Numbered from the stretch's first letter, positions 9,660 to 19,535 are shown. The stretch: 64,000 bases of DNA from Cellulomonas fimi (GCF_028583725.1 NZ_CP110680.1:3968001-4032000), one strand, 5' to 3'. Notes: a model not told the origin generated them from the sequence alone. Program-made: numbers and translations.

Positions 9660-12164
9660 TCAGGGGGCGGTCGACGCCGGGATGTCGACGTCGACCGTGA
9701 GGCGCAGGTCGCCCGAGGAGCGACCGACGCGGAGCGTGTACGTCCCGGCCGGGGTGACCCAGCCGTGGCCTGCGGTGTCCCAGGTGCGCAGCGCGTCGGC
9801 GCGCACGTGCACCCGGGCGGTCGTGCGCTCGCCGGGGGCGGCGTGCACGACGGTGAAGCCGCCGAGCCAGCGGACCGGGCGGTCCGGGCTCGGGGCGGGG
9901 GGCTCGACGTAGACCTGGACGACCTCGCGACCGGCGCGCGGGCCGGTGTTCAGGACGGTCACGTCGAGGTCGACGCCGCCTTCGGCGGGTGTGGCGGCGA
10001 CGGTGGCCGACTCGTGCTCCCACGTCGTCCACCCGAGCCCGTGCCCGAACGGCGCCGCGGGCGTCCGGCCGAGCCGCAGCCACGACCGGTACCCGACGTG
10101 GACGCCCTCGTGGTAGTCGACGACGCCGTCGACGGGGACCGCGTCGGGCACGGGCACGTCGTCCTCGTGCGCGGGCAGCGTCCACGGCAACCGGCCCGAC
10201 GGCTCGGTCACGCCGGTCAGCACGTCCGCGAGCGCCTCGGGCCACTCCTGCCCGCCGAGCCAGGCCCAGACGACGCACGGCGCCTCGTCGAGCCACGGCA
10301 GCAGGACCGGTGCGCCCGCGTTGACGACGACGACCGTGTGCGGGTTCGCGGCGAGCACGGCTTTGACGAGCTGGTCCTGCGTCCCGGGCAGCGCGAGGCT
10401 CGTCCGGTCGTAGCCCTCGGACTCGATCTCCTCGTTGGTGCCGACCACGACGACCGCGAGGTCCGCCGCCTCGGCGGCCGCGACGGCGTCGGCGAGCAGC
10501 TCGTCGGGCGACGTGCCGGGCACGCGGTGCACGAGCTCGGCACGCGCGAACGACGCGTACCCGACGGGGTGCACCGCCTGGACGTGCGCGTCGACGTCGA
10601 CGGTCGTCGGCTCGGTCACGTCGAGGACGAGCGTCGCGGGGACGGGCTGGTTGACCGAGGAGTCGAGGATGACCTCGGCGCCGACGGCGTGGTCGCTCGT
10701 CGAGACTGCCTGCTCGCCGATCGCGACGAGGTGCCGCCCGACGGTCCCGACGCCGACCTCGTGCCGCCCGGGCTCGTCGAGCCGGACCGTGGTGCGCAGG
10801 CGGACGGTGACCGCGTCGTCGCGCACGTCGCGCAGCCAGCCGCCCCACGTGGTGGTGGTGTGGGCGTCGAGGACAGAGCCGTCGGCGTCGAGCAGCTCGA
10901 CGAGCACCCCGGCCTCCCCGTCCGGGGTCGTGCAGCGGCCCGCGAGGTCGAGCTGCGGGGGCAGCAGGCGGGACACGGCACCGGAGTGCACGTCGACGTG
11001 CGCACCGGCGAAGGCGCTGGTCAGCGCGTCGTGCGGCGTCGACGAGCGCTCGGGCCGGACGTACGCGGAGCCGCCGCCCTGGACGAACGGGCTCACCGCG
11101 TTGGGGCCGAGCAACGCGATCCGCCGGACGTCGTCGGCGGCCAGCGGGAGCGCGTGCTCCTCGTCGCGCAGCACGACCATCGACCGGCCGACGAGCGTGC
11201 GCAGCGTGCCGCGCACGTCGACGTCGGCGACCTCGGCCCGGTGCTCCCCGGACGCCTCGACGCCGTCGAGCGCACCGACCCGCTGCGCGAGCCGCAGGAT
11301 GCGGAGCACCTTGTCGTCGAGGACGGCCTCGCTGACCCGTCGGGAGCGGACCGCGTCGAGCAGACCGTCGCCCCACGGTCCGTCGGGCCCGGGCATCTGC
11401 AGGTCGAGCCCGCCGTACGCGGCCTTCTCGACCGTGTTGGTCGCGACCCAGTCGGACACGACGACCCCGTCGAAGCCCCACTCGTCCTTGAGCACGCCGG
11501 TGAGCAGCGGCCGGTGCTCGAGCACGGGTGCGGCGGTCGTGCCGTCGTCGACGCCCGAGTACGCGCCCATGACGGACCACGCGCGCGCCTCGCGGACCAG
11601 CCGCTCGAAGGGCGCGAGGTAGACCTCGCGGAGCGTGCGCTCGTCGACACGGGACAGGTACGTCGTGCGCTCGGTCTCGGAGTCGTTGGCGACGAAGTGC
11701 TTGACGCACATGCCGACGCCGCGGTCCTGCGCGCCGCGCACGACGTGCACCGCGATCTCGCCCGTGAGCACGGGGTCCTCGGAGTAGCACTCGAAGTGCC
11801 GGCCGCCGACGGGCGTGCGCTGGAGGTTGACCTGCGGCGCGAGGACGAGGTCGACGCCGTGCCGACGGGCCTCGGCGGCGAACAGCGCGCCGACCTCGTC
11901 CGCGAGGTCGACGTCCCACGTCGCGGCGAGCGCGCTGGGGGCGGGGAACGACGCGGCGGTCTCGGTCGGGTCGTCGCTCACGCCGCGGACGCCCGCGGGG
12001 CCGTCGGAGACGTGCATCGCGCGCAGGCCGATGCGCTCGATCGCGGTCGTGGACCACAGGCCCGCCCCGACGACCAGACGCACCTTCTCCTCGGTCGTGA
12101 GCTGCCGGAGCAGCCCGTCGAGGTGGGCGTCGGGCCGGGTGGCCGCGGTGGTGTCGGTCGACAC
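9660..12164 (-). CDS. GH3 beta-glucosidase, cytosolic
   Basis: An 834-residue glycoside hydrolase family 3 enzyme expected to release glucose (or a related sugar) from short beta-linked oligosaccharides. The N-terminal barrel holds KHFVANDSETER and the nucleophile Asp in GVVVSDWVAT; the second domain holds GTNEEIESEGYDR with the likely acid/base Glu. An insertion between them (about residues 390-530) resembles a PA14 domain, and a fibronectin III-like domain closes the protein. No signal peptide, so hydrolysis is inside the cell, consistent with import by the adjacent ABC system. GTG at 12164 follows GGAGAG. The operator at 12219-12240 probably governs expression. Confidence 0.93.
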   Translation of the reverse strand: MSTDTTAATRPDAHLDGLLRQLTTEEKVRLVVGAGLWSTTAIERIGLRAMHVSDGPAGVRGVSDDPTETAASFPAPSALAATWDVDLADEVGALFAAEARRHGVDLVLAPQVNLQRTPVGGRHFECYSEDPVLTGEIAVHVVRGAQDRGVGMCVKHFVANDSETERTTYLSRVDERTLREVYLAPFERLVREARAWSVMGAYSGVDDGTTAAPVLEHRPLLTGVLKDEWGFDGVVVSDWVATNTVEKAAYGGLDLQMPGPDGPWGDGLLDAVRSRRVSEAVLDDKVLRILRLAQRVGALDGVEASGEHRAEVADVDVRGTLRTLVGRSMVVLRDEEHALPLAADDVRRIALLGPNAVSPFVQGGGSAYVRPERSSTPHDALTSAFAGAHVDVHSGAVSRLLPPQLDLAGRCTTPDGEAGVLVELLDADGSVLDAHTTTTWGGWLRDVRDDAVTVRLRTTVRLDEPGRHEVGVGTVGRHLVAIGEQAVSTSDHAVGAEVILDSSVNQPVPATLVLDVTEPTTVDVDAHVQAVHPVGYASFARAELVHRVPGTSPDELLADAVAAAEAADLAVVVVGTNEEIESEGYDRTSLALPGTQDQLVKAVLAANPHTVVVVNAGAPVLLPWLDEAPCVVWAWLGGQEWPEALADVLTGVTEPSGRLPWTLPAHEDDVPVPDAVPVDGVVDYHEGVHVGYRSWLRLGRTPAAPFGHGLGWTTWEHESATVAATPAEGGVDLDVTVLNTGPRAGREVVQVYVEPPAPSPDRPVRWLGGFTVVHAAPGERTTARVHVRADALRTWDTAGHGWVTPAGTYTLRVGRSSGDLRLTVDVDIPASTAP

Positions 12165-12218
12165 GGGATGTTCTCTCCGTCCGGACGTCGTCGTTGCCGT
12201 CGAGCGCAGTCAAGCACA

Positions 12219-12240
12219 ACTTACTGACTTGTTAGTAAGT
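12219..12240. promoter_or_regulatory. TetR-type palindromic operator
   Basis: ACTTACT (12219-12225) and its exact complement AGTAAGT (12234-12240), separated by 8 bases, lie between the divergent GH3 and TetR genes. Position and symmetry fit a TetR dimer site that represses both genes; it would cover the -35 region of the TetR gene. Confidence 0.75.
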
Positions 12241-12254
12241 CGGTAGGTCACAGT

Positions 12255-12929
12255 ATGGTTTCGGCCATGGACGACGCCGTCACCCCCGCGACGGGCTCAC
12301 CCGAGCCCGCCAAGCGCACCCGCCGACCGCGGCAGGCCACCGCCGAGCGCCGCGCGGAGATCCTGCGCGCCGCCGCGCACACCTTCGGCTCCAAGGGCTA
12401 CAAGACCGGGTCGCTCGCCGAGGTCGCCGAGCAGGTCGGGATCACGCACGCCGGCGTCCTGCACCACTTCGGGTCCAAGGAGCAGCTGCTCGTCGAGGTG
12501 CTCGAGTACCGCGACAAGGAGGACGTCCGCGACCTCGAGGGCCAGCACATCCCCGGCGGGATCGAGCTCTTCCGCCACCTCGTGCGCACCGCGCGGATGA
12601 ACGCCGACCGTCGCGGCATCGTGCAGGGCTACACCGTCCTGACCGGCGAGTCCGTCACCGAGAACCACCCCGCGCGCGGCTGGGTCACCCACCGCTTCAG
12701 CGTCCTGCGCGGCGAGATCGCGGACGCGATCGTGGAGGTCGGCGGTCCCGGCGTCGACCGCGACACCGCCGAGCGCGCGGCCAGCGCGATCATCGGCGTC
12801 ATGGACGGCCTGCAGGTGCAGTGGCTGCTCGACGACGCGGTCGACCTCCCCGAGGCCACGACCTTCGCGATCGAGGCGATCCTCGCCGCGGCGCTCGCGG
12901 GGACGGGCCGCCCCCACCCGCTGCGCTGA
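12255..12929 (+). CDS. TetR family transcriptional regulator
   Basis: A 224-residue repressor. The HTH domain spans about residues 28-75 (ILRAAAHTFGSKGYKTGSLAEVAEQVGITHAGVLHHFGSKEQLL), followed by an all-helical ligand domain. It is divergent from the GH3/ABC genes with a shared palindrome, so it likely senses an imported sugar or its product. ATG at 12255 has a TAGGTC box 5 nt upstream, suggesting a leaderless or very short leader; ATG at 12267 is the alternative start. Confidence 0.88.
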   Translation: MVSAMDDAVTPATGSPEPAKRTRRPRQATAERRAEILRAAAHTFGSKGYKTGSLAEVAEQVGITHAGVLHHFGSKEQLLVEVLEYRDKEDVRDLEGQHIPGGIELFRHLVRTARMNADRRGIVQGYTVLTGESVTENHPARGWVTHRFSVLRGEIADAIVEVGGPGVDRDTAERAASAIIGVMDGLQVQWLLDDAVDLPEATTFAIEAILAAALAGTGRPHPLR

Positions 12930-12963
12930 CCTGCCGCGCGCCCACACGTCCGCGCTCAGGAGA

Positions 12964-12983
12964 TTCACAGGAACGGTTCAGGG
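12964..12983 (+). promoter_or_regulatory. direct repeat upstream of response regulator
   Basis: TTCACAG (12964-12970) and TTCAGGG (12977-12983) form a head-to-tail pair 13 bp apart, with a weaker CTCAGGA just before. OmpR-type regulators bind such tandem half-sites, so this may be an autoregulatory site for the gene starting at 13015. Confidence 0.4.
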
Positions 12984-13014
12984 CCGGCCAAGGTCGCCCA
13001 CCGACGATCGACGC

Positions 13015-13749
13015 ATGACGACCTCGACCCTGCGCCGGCCCGACACCCTCACCCGCGCCGACGGCTCCCCCGTCCGGGCGCTCGTCGTCGACGACGAGCC
13101 CACCCTCGCCGAGCTCCTGTCCACCGCCCTGCGCTACGAGGGCTGGACCGTCGAGCACGCGCTCACCGGGCACGCCGCCGTCCGCCAGGCCAAGGCGTCG
13201 ACGCCCGACGTCATCGTGCTCGACGTCATGCTCCCCGACCTCACCGGGCTCGAGGTCCTGCGCCGCATCCGCGCGAGCCACCCGAACGTCCCGGTCCTGT
13301 TCCTCACCGCCAAGGACGCCGTCGAGGACCGCATCACCGGCCTCACCGCGGGCGGCGACGACTACGTCACCAAGCCGTTCTCCCTGGAGGAGGTCGTCGC
13401 CCGGCTGCGCTCGCTGCTGCGCCGCGCCGGTGCCGTGTCCGCGCGCGACGAGGCCGTGCTCACCGTCGGCGACCTGACCCTCGACGAGGACTCGCACGAG
13501 GTCACGCGCGGCGGCGACGACATCCGCCTCACCGCGACCGAGTTCGAGCTGCTGCGCTACTTCATGCGCAACCCCCGGCGCGTGCTGTCCAAGGCCCAGA
13601 TCCTCGACCGCGTCTGGCAGTACGACTTCGGCGGGCAGGCGAACATCGTCGAGCTCTACGTCTCCTACCTGCGCCGCAAGATCGACAAGGGCCGCACCCC
13701 GATGCTGCACACGCTGCGCGGCGTCGGGTACGTGCTCAAGCCCGCGTGA
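13015..13749 (+). CDS. OmpR family response regulator
   Basis: A 244-residue DNA-binding response regulator. The receiver domain (about 20-135) has the acidic pair VVDDEP, the phosphorylated Asp in VIVLDVMLPD, Thr in LFLTAKD and Lys in VTKPFS. The winged-helix domain follows (LTATEFELLRYFMRNPRRVLSKAQILDRVW ... YVSYLRRKID ... LRGVGYVLKPA). It overlaps the sensor kinase gene by 4 bp (GTGA), forming a two-component pair. The signal is unknown. Confidence 0.93.
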   Translation: MTTSTLRRPDTLTRADGSPVRALVVDDEPTLAELLSTALRYEGWTVEHALTGHAAVRQAKASTPDVIVLDVMLPDLTGLEVLRRIRASHPNVPVLFLTAKDAVEDRITGLTAGGDDYVTKPFSLEEVVARLRSLLRRAGAVSARDEAVLTVGDLTLDEDSHEVTRGGDDIRLTATEFELLRYFMRNPRRVLSKAQILDRVWQYDFGGQANIVELYVSYLRRKIDKGRTPMLHTLRGVGYVLKPA

Positions 13750-15389
13750 CCGGCACCCGCCCTGACGCGGGCGGCTCGCCTGCCGGGCTCGTCGCGCGGC
13801 TGCGCGAGCGCGCGACCGGCGCGCTCCCCCGCCCGCGGTGGACGCTGCGGCGACGTCTCGTCGCGCTCGTCGTCGCGCTCGTCGCGGTTGTCGCGGTCGC
13901 CATCGGCGGCCTCACCACCATCGCGCTGCGGGGCTCGCTCGTCGCGCAGCTCGACGACGACCTCCAGGGCGCGCACAACCGCTTCATGATGTGGTCCGAC
14001 GACGGTCCCGTCGGCACCGGCGCGGCATCCGGCGGCGACGTCGTCCTCCGCCGCGACCCGACGGAGGCGCCACCCGCGGGCCTGCCCGGCCAGGTGGTCG
14101 GCACCGTGAGCTTCGCCGTCGAGCCCGGCCGGACCGCCGCCGACGTGACCGTCGCCTACCTCCTCCGGTCCGGCGAGCAGCGTGTCGTCCCGACCGAGGC
14201 CGTCGCGACGCTGCTCGCGCTGCCGCACGACGGCCGGATCCGTGGCGTCGAGCTCGCCGGCGTCGGCGACTACCGCGCCCTCGTGACCACCACGCGCGAC
14301 GGCGACGTCGCCGTCACCGCGATGCCGACCGCGTCCGTGACCAGCACCATCACCACCTACGTGCTGATGGTCGGCGTCGTCGCGCTGCTCGCCGTGCTCG
14401 CCGCCGCCGCGGCGGGGCTCGTCCTCGTCCGCCGCGAGCTGCGTCCCCTGACCCGCGTCGCCGCGACCGCGGCCCGCGTCTCCCGCCTCCCTCTCGACCG
14501 CGGCGAGGTCGTGCTCGCCGACCGCGTCCCCGCCGCCGACACCGACACCGCGACCGAGGTCGGGTCCGTCGGTGCCGCGCTCAACCGGCTGCTCGGGCAC
14601 GTCGAGGGCGCGCTCGCCGCGCGGCACGCGTCCGAGTCGCAGGTCCGGCAGTTCGTCGCCGACGCGTCGCACGAGCTGCGCACCCCGCTCGCGTCGATCC
14701 GCGGCTACGCCGAGCTCGTCCGCCGCCTGCCCGACGACCTGCCGCCCGAGGCCCTCGTCGCCATGGCGCGCGTCGAGTCCGAGTCGCAGCGCATGACCGC
14801 GCTCGTCGAGGACATGCTGCTGCTCGCGCGCCTCGACGCCGGCCGCCCGCTGGAGTCCGAGCCGGTCGACCTCGCGATGCTCGCCGTCGACGCCGTCACC
14901 GACGCGCACGCCGCAGGTCCCGACCACACGTGGTCGCTCGACCTGTCGTCGCTGTCCGACGGGACCGACGACGACGAGCCCGGCGCCGTCGTCGTCGGTG
15001 ACGACCACCGCCTGCGCCAGGTCCTCGCCAACCTCCTGTCCAACGCGCGCCTGCACACGCCGCCCGGCACGTCGGTCACCGTGCGCGCGGCCCGTCGGGG
15101 CTCCGACGTGGTGCTCGACGTCGTCGACGACGGCCCCGGCATCCCCGCCGACCTGCGCGACCGCCTGTTCGAACGGTTCGTCCGCGGCGACGCCTCCCGC
15201 ACCCGCGCCGCCGGCTCGACCGGGCTCGGCCTGTCCATCGCGCACGCGGTCGTCACCGCCCACAGCGGCAGCCTCACCGTCGCCGGCACCCCGGGCGGCG
15301 GCACGACGTTCACCCTCCGCCTCCCGGCCGCCCCGCGCGACGACGCGCCCACGCGGACGGCGCCGTCCCCCGTCCTCGTCGACGCCTGA
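13746..15389 (+). CDS. sensor histidine kinase, HAMP type
   Basis: A 547-residue membrane kinase that pairs with the preceding regulator. Order: cytosolic N-terminus, membrane segment about 39-60, extracellular sensor region about 61-195, second membrane segment about 197-222, HAMP linker, HisKA with the phospho-His in ASHELRTPLASIRG, and an ATPase domain with N box (LRQVLANLLSNARLHTP), G1 box DDGPGIP and G2 box GSTGLGLSI. All catalytic boxes look intact. Confidence 0.93.
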   Translation: MTGTRPDAGGSPAGLVARLRERATGALPRPRWTLRRRLVALVVALVAVVAVAIGGLTTIALRGSLVAQLDDDLQGAHNRFMMWSDDGPVGTGAASGGDVVLRRDPTEAPPAGLPGQVVGTVSFAVEPGRTAADVTVAYLLRSGEQRVVPTEAVATLLALPHDGRIRGVELAGVGDYRALVTTTRDGDVAVTAMPTASVTSTITTYVLMVGVVALLAVLAAAAAGLVLVRRELRPLTRVAATAARVSRLPLDRGEVVLADRVPAADTDTATEVGSVGAALNRLLGHVEGALAARHASESQVRQFVADASHELRTPLASIRGYAELVRRLPDDLPPEALVAMARVESESQRMTALVEDMLLLARLDAGRPLESEPVDLAMLAVDAVTDAHAAGPDHTWSLDLSSLSDGTDDDEPGAVVVGDDHRLRQVLANLLSNARLHTPPGTSVTVRAARRGSDVVLDVVDDGPGIPADLRDRLFERFVRGDASRTRAAGSTGLGLSIAHAVVTAHSGSLTVAGTPGGGTTFTLRLPAAPRDDAPTRTAPSPVLVDA

Positions 15390-15507
15390 CGGCCCGTCCC
15401 GGTCGCCGTGGTCGCCACGGTCGCTACGGTCGTCGGGTGGACCCGGGACAGTCGGCGGCATCGCGGACGAGGCCCCGACCGGCGCACCCGCACGACGGGA
15501 GTCCGCG

Positions 15508-16374
15508 GTGACAGCCGTCCTCGCCACCCCGACGACCGGCGACCTGGCCGGCGTCCTGCGCGCGCTGCGCGCATGGCAGGACGACGACGCGCCCGTGCAG
15601 CTGCACCCGGGCGACCTCGGATGGTGCTGGCGGTTCGGCGCCGAGACCGTCGCCGGCGCCCTCCGCACGTGGTCCCGGGGCGGGGAGCTCCTCGCGATCG
15701 GCTTCCTCGACGACGCACGAGTCCTCCGCGCGACCGTCGCACCCCACGCCCGGCAGGACGAGGGGCTCGCCCGCGAGGTCGTCGCGGACGTGTCCGACCC
15801 CGACCGCGGCGTCCTGCCGGCCGGCGACGCGTCCGTCGAGGCCCCGAACGGCACACGCGTCCAGGAGGCGCTCGCGGAGGCCGGCTGGGCGGAGGGCGAG
15901 GCGTGGACGCCGCTGCGCCGCGACCTCGTCGCGCCGGTGGAGGCCCCGGACCTGCGCGTCGAGCTCGTCGAGCCCGGACGCGAGTCCGCCTTCACGGCGG
16001 TGCACCGCGCGACGTGGGGTTCGACGACGTTCACCGACGCGCGGTGGCGCGCGATGGCGGCCGGGCCGGCCTTCGCCGACGCCGGGTGCCTGCTCGGTCG
16101 CGACGCCACGGGCGTCCCGGTCGCGGGGGTCGTCGTGTGGTCGGCGGGGCCGGGACGCCCGGGCCTGCTCGAGCCGATGGGCGTCCACCCCGACCACCGC
16201 GGCCGTGGGTACGGCCGGAGCATCTGCCTCGCGGCGGCGGCGGAGCTGCGCCGCCGGGGCGCGTCGAGCGCGCTGGTGTGCACCCCGAGCTCGCTCACCT
16301 CCGCGGTCGCGACGTACGCGGCGGCCGGCTTTCGCCGGCTCCCGGAGCGGCTCGACCGCTCGCGCGACGCCTGA
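15508..16374 (+). CDS. GNAT family N-acetyltransferase
   Basis: A 288-residue protein with two GNAT-like halves. The second half carries the acetyl-CoA motif VHPDHRGRGYGRSICLAAAAELRRRG (V/I-HPD-R-RG-G pattern); the first half is degenerate. The GTG at 15508 is preceded by GGGAG at a good distance. It follows the kinase gene after 118 bp on the same strand. Substrate unknown. Confidence 0.85.
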   Translation: MTAVLATPTTGDLAGVLRALRAWQDDDAPVQLHPGDLGWCWRFGAETVAGALRTWSRGGELLAIGFLDDARVLRATVAPHARQDEGLAREVVADVSDPDRGVLPAGDASVEAPNGTRVQEALAEAGWAEGEAWTPLRRDLVAPVEAPDLRVELVEPGRESAFTAVHRATWGSTTFTDARWRAMAAGPAFADAGCLLGRDATGVPVAGVVVWSAGPGRPGLLEPMGVHPDHRGRGYGRSICLAAAAELRRRGASSALVCTPSSLTSAVATYAAAGFRRLPERLDRSRDA

Positions 16375-16529
16375 CCGCAATCCCCCGCACCCGGGCTGTC
16401 GGCACCCGGACCGGCCGTCGCGGGCGCGGGCGGTGTCGACGGCCGACACGCCGTGCACTCCGGGAGACCCCGGTCGTCGCTGCCGTCGACCTGTGCCGCG
16501 CGTCGTCGACGCCGGGCGCGAGCCGGTCG

Positions 16530-17978
16530 TCAGGCGGTCGACGCGCGCAGCGCGGCGTCGACGAACCGTGCGAACGCCTGCTCGTCGCCGGGGCGACGGG
16601 CGACGGCGACCGGCTGCGACACGAGGGCGGGCGCGTCGTCGACCGCCCCGGCGCGGAGCGCGGCGAGCAGCGCGGCGCCCGCCGCGACCGGCTCCGGCTC
16701 CACGACGAGCCGCAGCGGCGGCGCGCCGACACGAGCCTTGAGCCGCAGCCACGCGGGGTTCGCGGCCATCGGCCCGCCGAGCACCGCGACGGAGGTCGCC
16801 GCCGCGCCGCCGGCCAGGCGCCCCTGCTCCTCGAGCATCCAGCGCGCCTGGAGCGCGAGCCCCGCCAGCAGCGCGTGCGCCCCCTCCGCCGGCGTCCGGC
16901 CGGACAGGTCACCGACGACCGACGGCGTGGCGGCCGGATCGGGTGCGGGGGTCTGCCGACCCGCGACGTACGGCAGCACGACGACGTCGAGCGGGACGTC
17001 ACCCAACGCCGCGACGTCCGCCATGAGCGTGGTGACGTCCGCGGCCGGCGCATGCGTCCGCAGCCACCAGGCGACCGCCGCACCGCCGCTCGACGAGCCC
17101 GCCAGGAGCGCCGGGTGCTCGCCGGTGACCGTGCGGACCAGGCTCATCCCGGCCGTGCGGACCGGCTCGGGCTCGGGGTCGTCGTCGACCAGCGTGCAGA
17201 CCGCCTCCGCGGTGCCGACCGAGTCGGCGGCCTGTCCCGGTCGCCGCACGCCTGCCGCCCAGGTGCCGACGGGGTGGTCGTGGCCCGCGATCGTCACCGG
17301 CGTGCCCGCGCGCAGCCCTGCGACGGTGAACGGCCCGTCGACGACCCGCCCGAGCAGCTCCCCCGGTGCCAGCACCTCCGGCACCTGCGACGGCCGCAGG
17401 CCCACCTCGGCCAGCAGGTCGGCGTCGAAGGCGGTCGGGAGGTCGCCCGGTCGGCCGAGCCGGTAGGCGCCCGTGCGCCCCGCGAGCGTGTGGTCCGTCG
17501 CGAGCCGCCCGGTGAGCAGCAGCCCGACGAGGTCCGCCGCCCCGGCCCACCGGCCGGCGTCCGCCGGGGCGTGCAGGGCGTCGGGGTCGTGCGTGCGCAA
17601 CCACTCCCACGTCGCGAGCGGGATCTTCGCGCTCGCACGCACCCCGGTCGCGGCGAACAGCTCGGACCGGCCGATCCGCGCGCCGAGCGCGTCCGCCTCG
17701 GCGCCGGCCCGGTGTCCGTCCCAGCGCAGCCAGTCGCCGCGCGGCGTCCCGTCCGGGCCCAGCGGCACGCCCGTCTCCGCCATGGACGCGATCCCGACGG
17801 CCGCCGGTGCCGGTCCGGCCGGGAGCACGCGCGCGACGAGACCGGCGATCGCCGTCGCGGCGTCGGCGGGTGCGGGCGTCGGCGCGGAGGCGACCGCGAG
17901 GACGCGCGGCGCGGTGACGTCGACGAGCGCGACCTTCGTGTTGGTGGTCCCGACGTCCACCCCGAGCGCGGTCAGCAC
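16530..17978 (-). CDS. FGGY family carbohydrate kinase
   Basis: A 482-residue sugar kinase. The N-terminal ATPase motif GVDVGTTNTKVAL and the FGGY C-terminal domain (SSSGGAAVAWWL; VLGGPMAANPAWL) are clear, with GHDHPVG in the middle as in xylulokinase/gluconate-kinase relatives. It phosphorylates a sugar or sugar alcohol whose identity cannot be read here. It starts 23 bp after hspR on the same strand, so heat-shock read-through is possible, although no functional link is known. Confidence 0.9.
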   Translation of the reverse strand: MLTALGVDVGTTNTKVALVDVTAPRVLAVASAPTPAPADAATAIAGLVARVLPAGPAPAAVGIASMAETGVPLGPDGTPRGDWLRWDGHRAGAEADALGARIGRSELFAATGVRASAKIPLATWEWLRTHDPDALHAPADAGRWAGAADLVGLLLTGRLATDHTLAGRTGAYRLGRPGDLPTAFDADLLAEVGLRPSQVPEVLAPGELLGRVVDGPFTVAGLRAGTPVTIAGHDHPVGTWAAGVRRPGQAADSVGTAEAVCTLVDDDPEPEPVRTAGMSLVRTVTGEHPALLAGSSSGGAAVAWWLRTHAPAADVTTLMADVAALGDVPLDVVVLPYVAGRQTPAPDPAATPSVVGDLSGRTPAEGAHALLAGLALQARWMLEEQGRLAGGAAATSVAVLGGPMAANPAWLRLKARVGAPPLRLVVEPEPVAAGAALLAALRAGAVDDAPALVSQPVAVARRPGDEQAFARFVDAALRASTA

Positions 17979-18001
17979 CCGGCCATCCTGGCGGATCCCG
18001 G

Positions 18002-18418
18002 TCAGGAGCGAGGGCGCCAGAGGACCAGGGCGCCGGTGTCCTGGGACGGGCGGCGACGGGTCTCGCGGACCGAGCGCTGGACGGCGACGACGTCGCCGCG
18101 CGGGTCGGCGGTGAAGATGCGCCGGCCCGGCTCGACGAACGCGCGCAGGTACTCGACCTGCCGGCGCAGCCCCTCGACCTCGGCCTCGAGCTCGAGGATG
18201 CGCTTGATCCCGGCGAGGTTGACGCCCTCGTCCTGCGAGAGCCGCTGCACCTCGCGCAGGGTCGCGATGTCACGCAGCGAGTAGCGGCGGCCGCGGCCGC
18301 TGGTCCGGCCCGGGGACACCAGCCCGAGCCGGTCGTACTGGCGGAGCGTCTGCGGGTGCATGCCCGCGAGCTCGGCGGCGACCGAGATCACGTAGACCTT
18401 CGCGTCGTCCGACACCAC
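18002..18418 (-). CDS. hspR: heat shock repressor HspR, MerR family
   Basis: A 138-residue MerR-type repressor with the diagnostic HspR N-terminus VYVISVAAELAGMHPQTLRQYDRLGLVSP and wing GRGRRYSLRDIATL, followed by a coiled coil. HspR binds HAIR sites with DnaK as corepressor; two such sites lie before dnaK (22104-22187). GTG at 18418 follows GAGGTGAC; GTG at 18415 is equally possible. It is separated from dnaJ by a large stem-loop, so it may be expressed at a lower level or have its own promoter. Confidence 0.93.
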   Translation of the reverse strand: MVSDDAKVYVISVAAELAGMHPQTLRQYDRLGLVSPGRTSGRGRRYSLRDIATLREVQRLSQDEGVNLAGIKRILELEAEVEGLRRQVEYLRAFVEPGRRIFTADPRGDVVAVQRSVRETRRRPSQDTGALVLWRPRS

Positions 18419-18471
18419 GTCACCTCACCACCTCTCGCGTCCACGCCTCCCGGCGAGCCCGACGCCGGGGT

Positions 18472-18513
18472 CCGGCGGCGCCGGGCGGTGACATGACCAC
18501 CCGGCGCCGCCGG
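18472..18513. terminator. 18-bp stem-loop between dnaJ and hspR
   Basis: Arms 18472-18489 and 18496-18513 pair over 18 bases with one G-U pair and a 6-base loop, directly after the dnaJ stop. It has no U-tract but is very stable. Probably an attenuator in the heat-shock operon. Confidence 0.7.
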
Positions 18514-18514
18514 C

Positions 18515-19507
18515 TCACTTCCTCGCGGCGTCCAGCAGGTCGGCGCGCACGTCCTCGCCGGACGTCGCGATGCCGAACGCCTGCACCGCCTCGCGCGCCG
18601 CCGCGGACAGCCGCTGCGGCACGACGACCTGCACGGTGACGAGCAGGTCGCCCACGCCCTTCGGCGTGGTGATGCCCTTGCCCTTGACCCGCAGGACACG
18701 GCCCGACGGCGTGCCCTCGGGCACGCGGACCCTCACGGTGCCGCCGTCGAGCGTCGGCACCTCGATGGTCGCGCCGAGCGCGGCCTCGTCGAACGCCACC
18801 GGGACCGTCACCCGGAGGTTCGGCCCGTCGGACGAGAACACCGGGTGCGGCGTGACGTGCACCGTGACGACGAGGTCGCCGGGCGGTCCGCCCGCCTCAC
18901 CCGGCCGACCCTTGCGGGGCAGCCGGATCTTCTGGCCGTCGCGCACACCCGCGGGGATGCGGGCGGTGAACGAGCGGCCCTCGACGGTGAGCCCGACGGT
19001 CGACCCCTCGGTCGCCTGCCGGAACGGCAGCGTCACCTCGGCGGCCAGGTCGGCCCCCTGCTGGGGACCGCGCGCGCCGCCGAAGCCGCCCTGGTTGAAC
19101 AGCCCGCCCAGGAGGTCCTCGAACCCGGCCCCGCCCGCGCCGCCGGCGCCCGGCGACGTCGAGTAGCGGACGCGCCCGCCGGGGCCGTTGGCCCCGCCGA
19201 ACATCCCGCCGAACAGGTCCTCGAAGCCGGCGTTGCCGCCGCCGCGACCGCCCGCCGTGAAGCGGGCGCCGCCCGCCATGGCACGCAGCTGGTCGTACTG
19301 CTGGCGCTGCTCGGTGTCGGAGAGGACCGCGTAGGCCTCGCCGATCTCCTTGAACTTCGCCTCCGCGGCCGCGTCACCCGGGTTGTGGTCCGGGTGCATG
19401 CTGCGCGCGAGCTTGCGGTACGCCTTCTTGATGGTCGCGGCGTCGGCGTCCTTGGGGACGCCGAGAACCGCGTAGAAGTCCTTCTCGAGCCAGTCCTGCC
19501 CGGTCAC
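18515..19507 (-). CDS. dnaJ: DnaJ-type co-chaperone without zinc finger
   Basis: A 330-residue J-domain protein that stimulates DnaK ATPase. The J domain has the key MHPDHNPG (HPD motif) near residue 38, a G/F-rich linker ([23 protein letters not shown]) and two beta-barrel client-binding domains. No CXXCXGXG repeats are present, so it is a type II (CbpA-like) J protein, although the equivalent position in many actinobacterial dnaK operons holds a zinc-finger DnaJ. GTG at 19507. It lies 28 bp after grpE. Confidence 0.92.
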   Translation of the reverse strand: MTGQDWLEKDFYAVLGVPKDADAATIKKAYRKLARSMHPDHNPGDAAAEAKFKEIGEAYAVLSDTEQRQQYDQLRAMAGGARFTAGGRGGGNAGFEDLFGGMFGGANGPGGRVRYSTSPGAGGAGGAGFEDLLGGLFNQGGFGGARGPQQGADLAAEVTLPFRQATEGSTVGLTVEGRSFTARIPAGVRDGQKIRLPRKGRPGEAGGPPGDLVVTVHVTPHPVFSSDGPNLRVTVPVAFDEAALGATIEVPTLDGGTVRVRVPEGTPSGRVLRVKGKGITTPKGVGDLLVTVQVVVPQRLSAAAREAVQAFGIATSGEDVRADLLDAARK

Positions 19508-19535
19508 GGCGCCTCCCTCCTGGTCGTGATGATCG

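Noticed and set aside
8292..12227. Very long open frame on the plus strand opposite the GH3 and binding-protein genes
   Set aside because: High GC keeps the opposite strand free of stops; the peptide is low-complexity R/V/D/G-rich and matches no family, while the minus strand has clear enzymes.
12972..12982. TGAACCGTTCC on the minus strand before the OmpR regulator, like the CAZyme motif
   Set aside because: It overlaps the direct repeat more likely bound by the regulator and lacks the TTTCGG half.
16375..16529. Possible terminator between the GNAT and FGGY genes
   Set aside because: Only a 6-bp stem with a mismatch could be formed; too weak to call.
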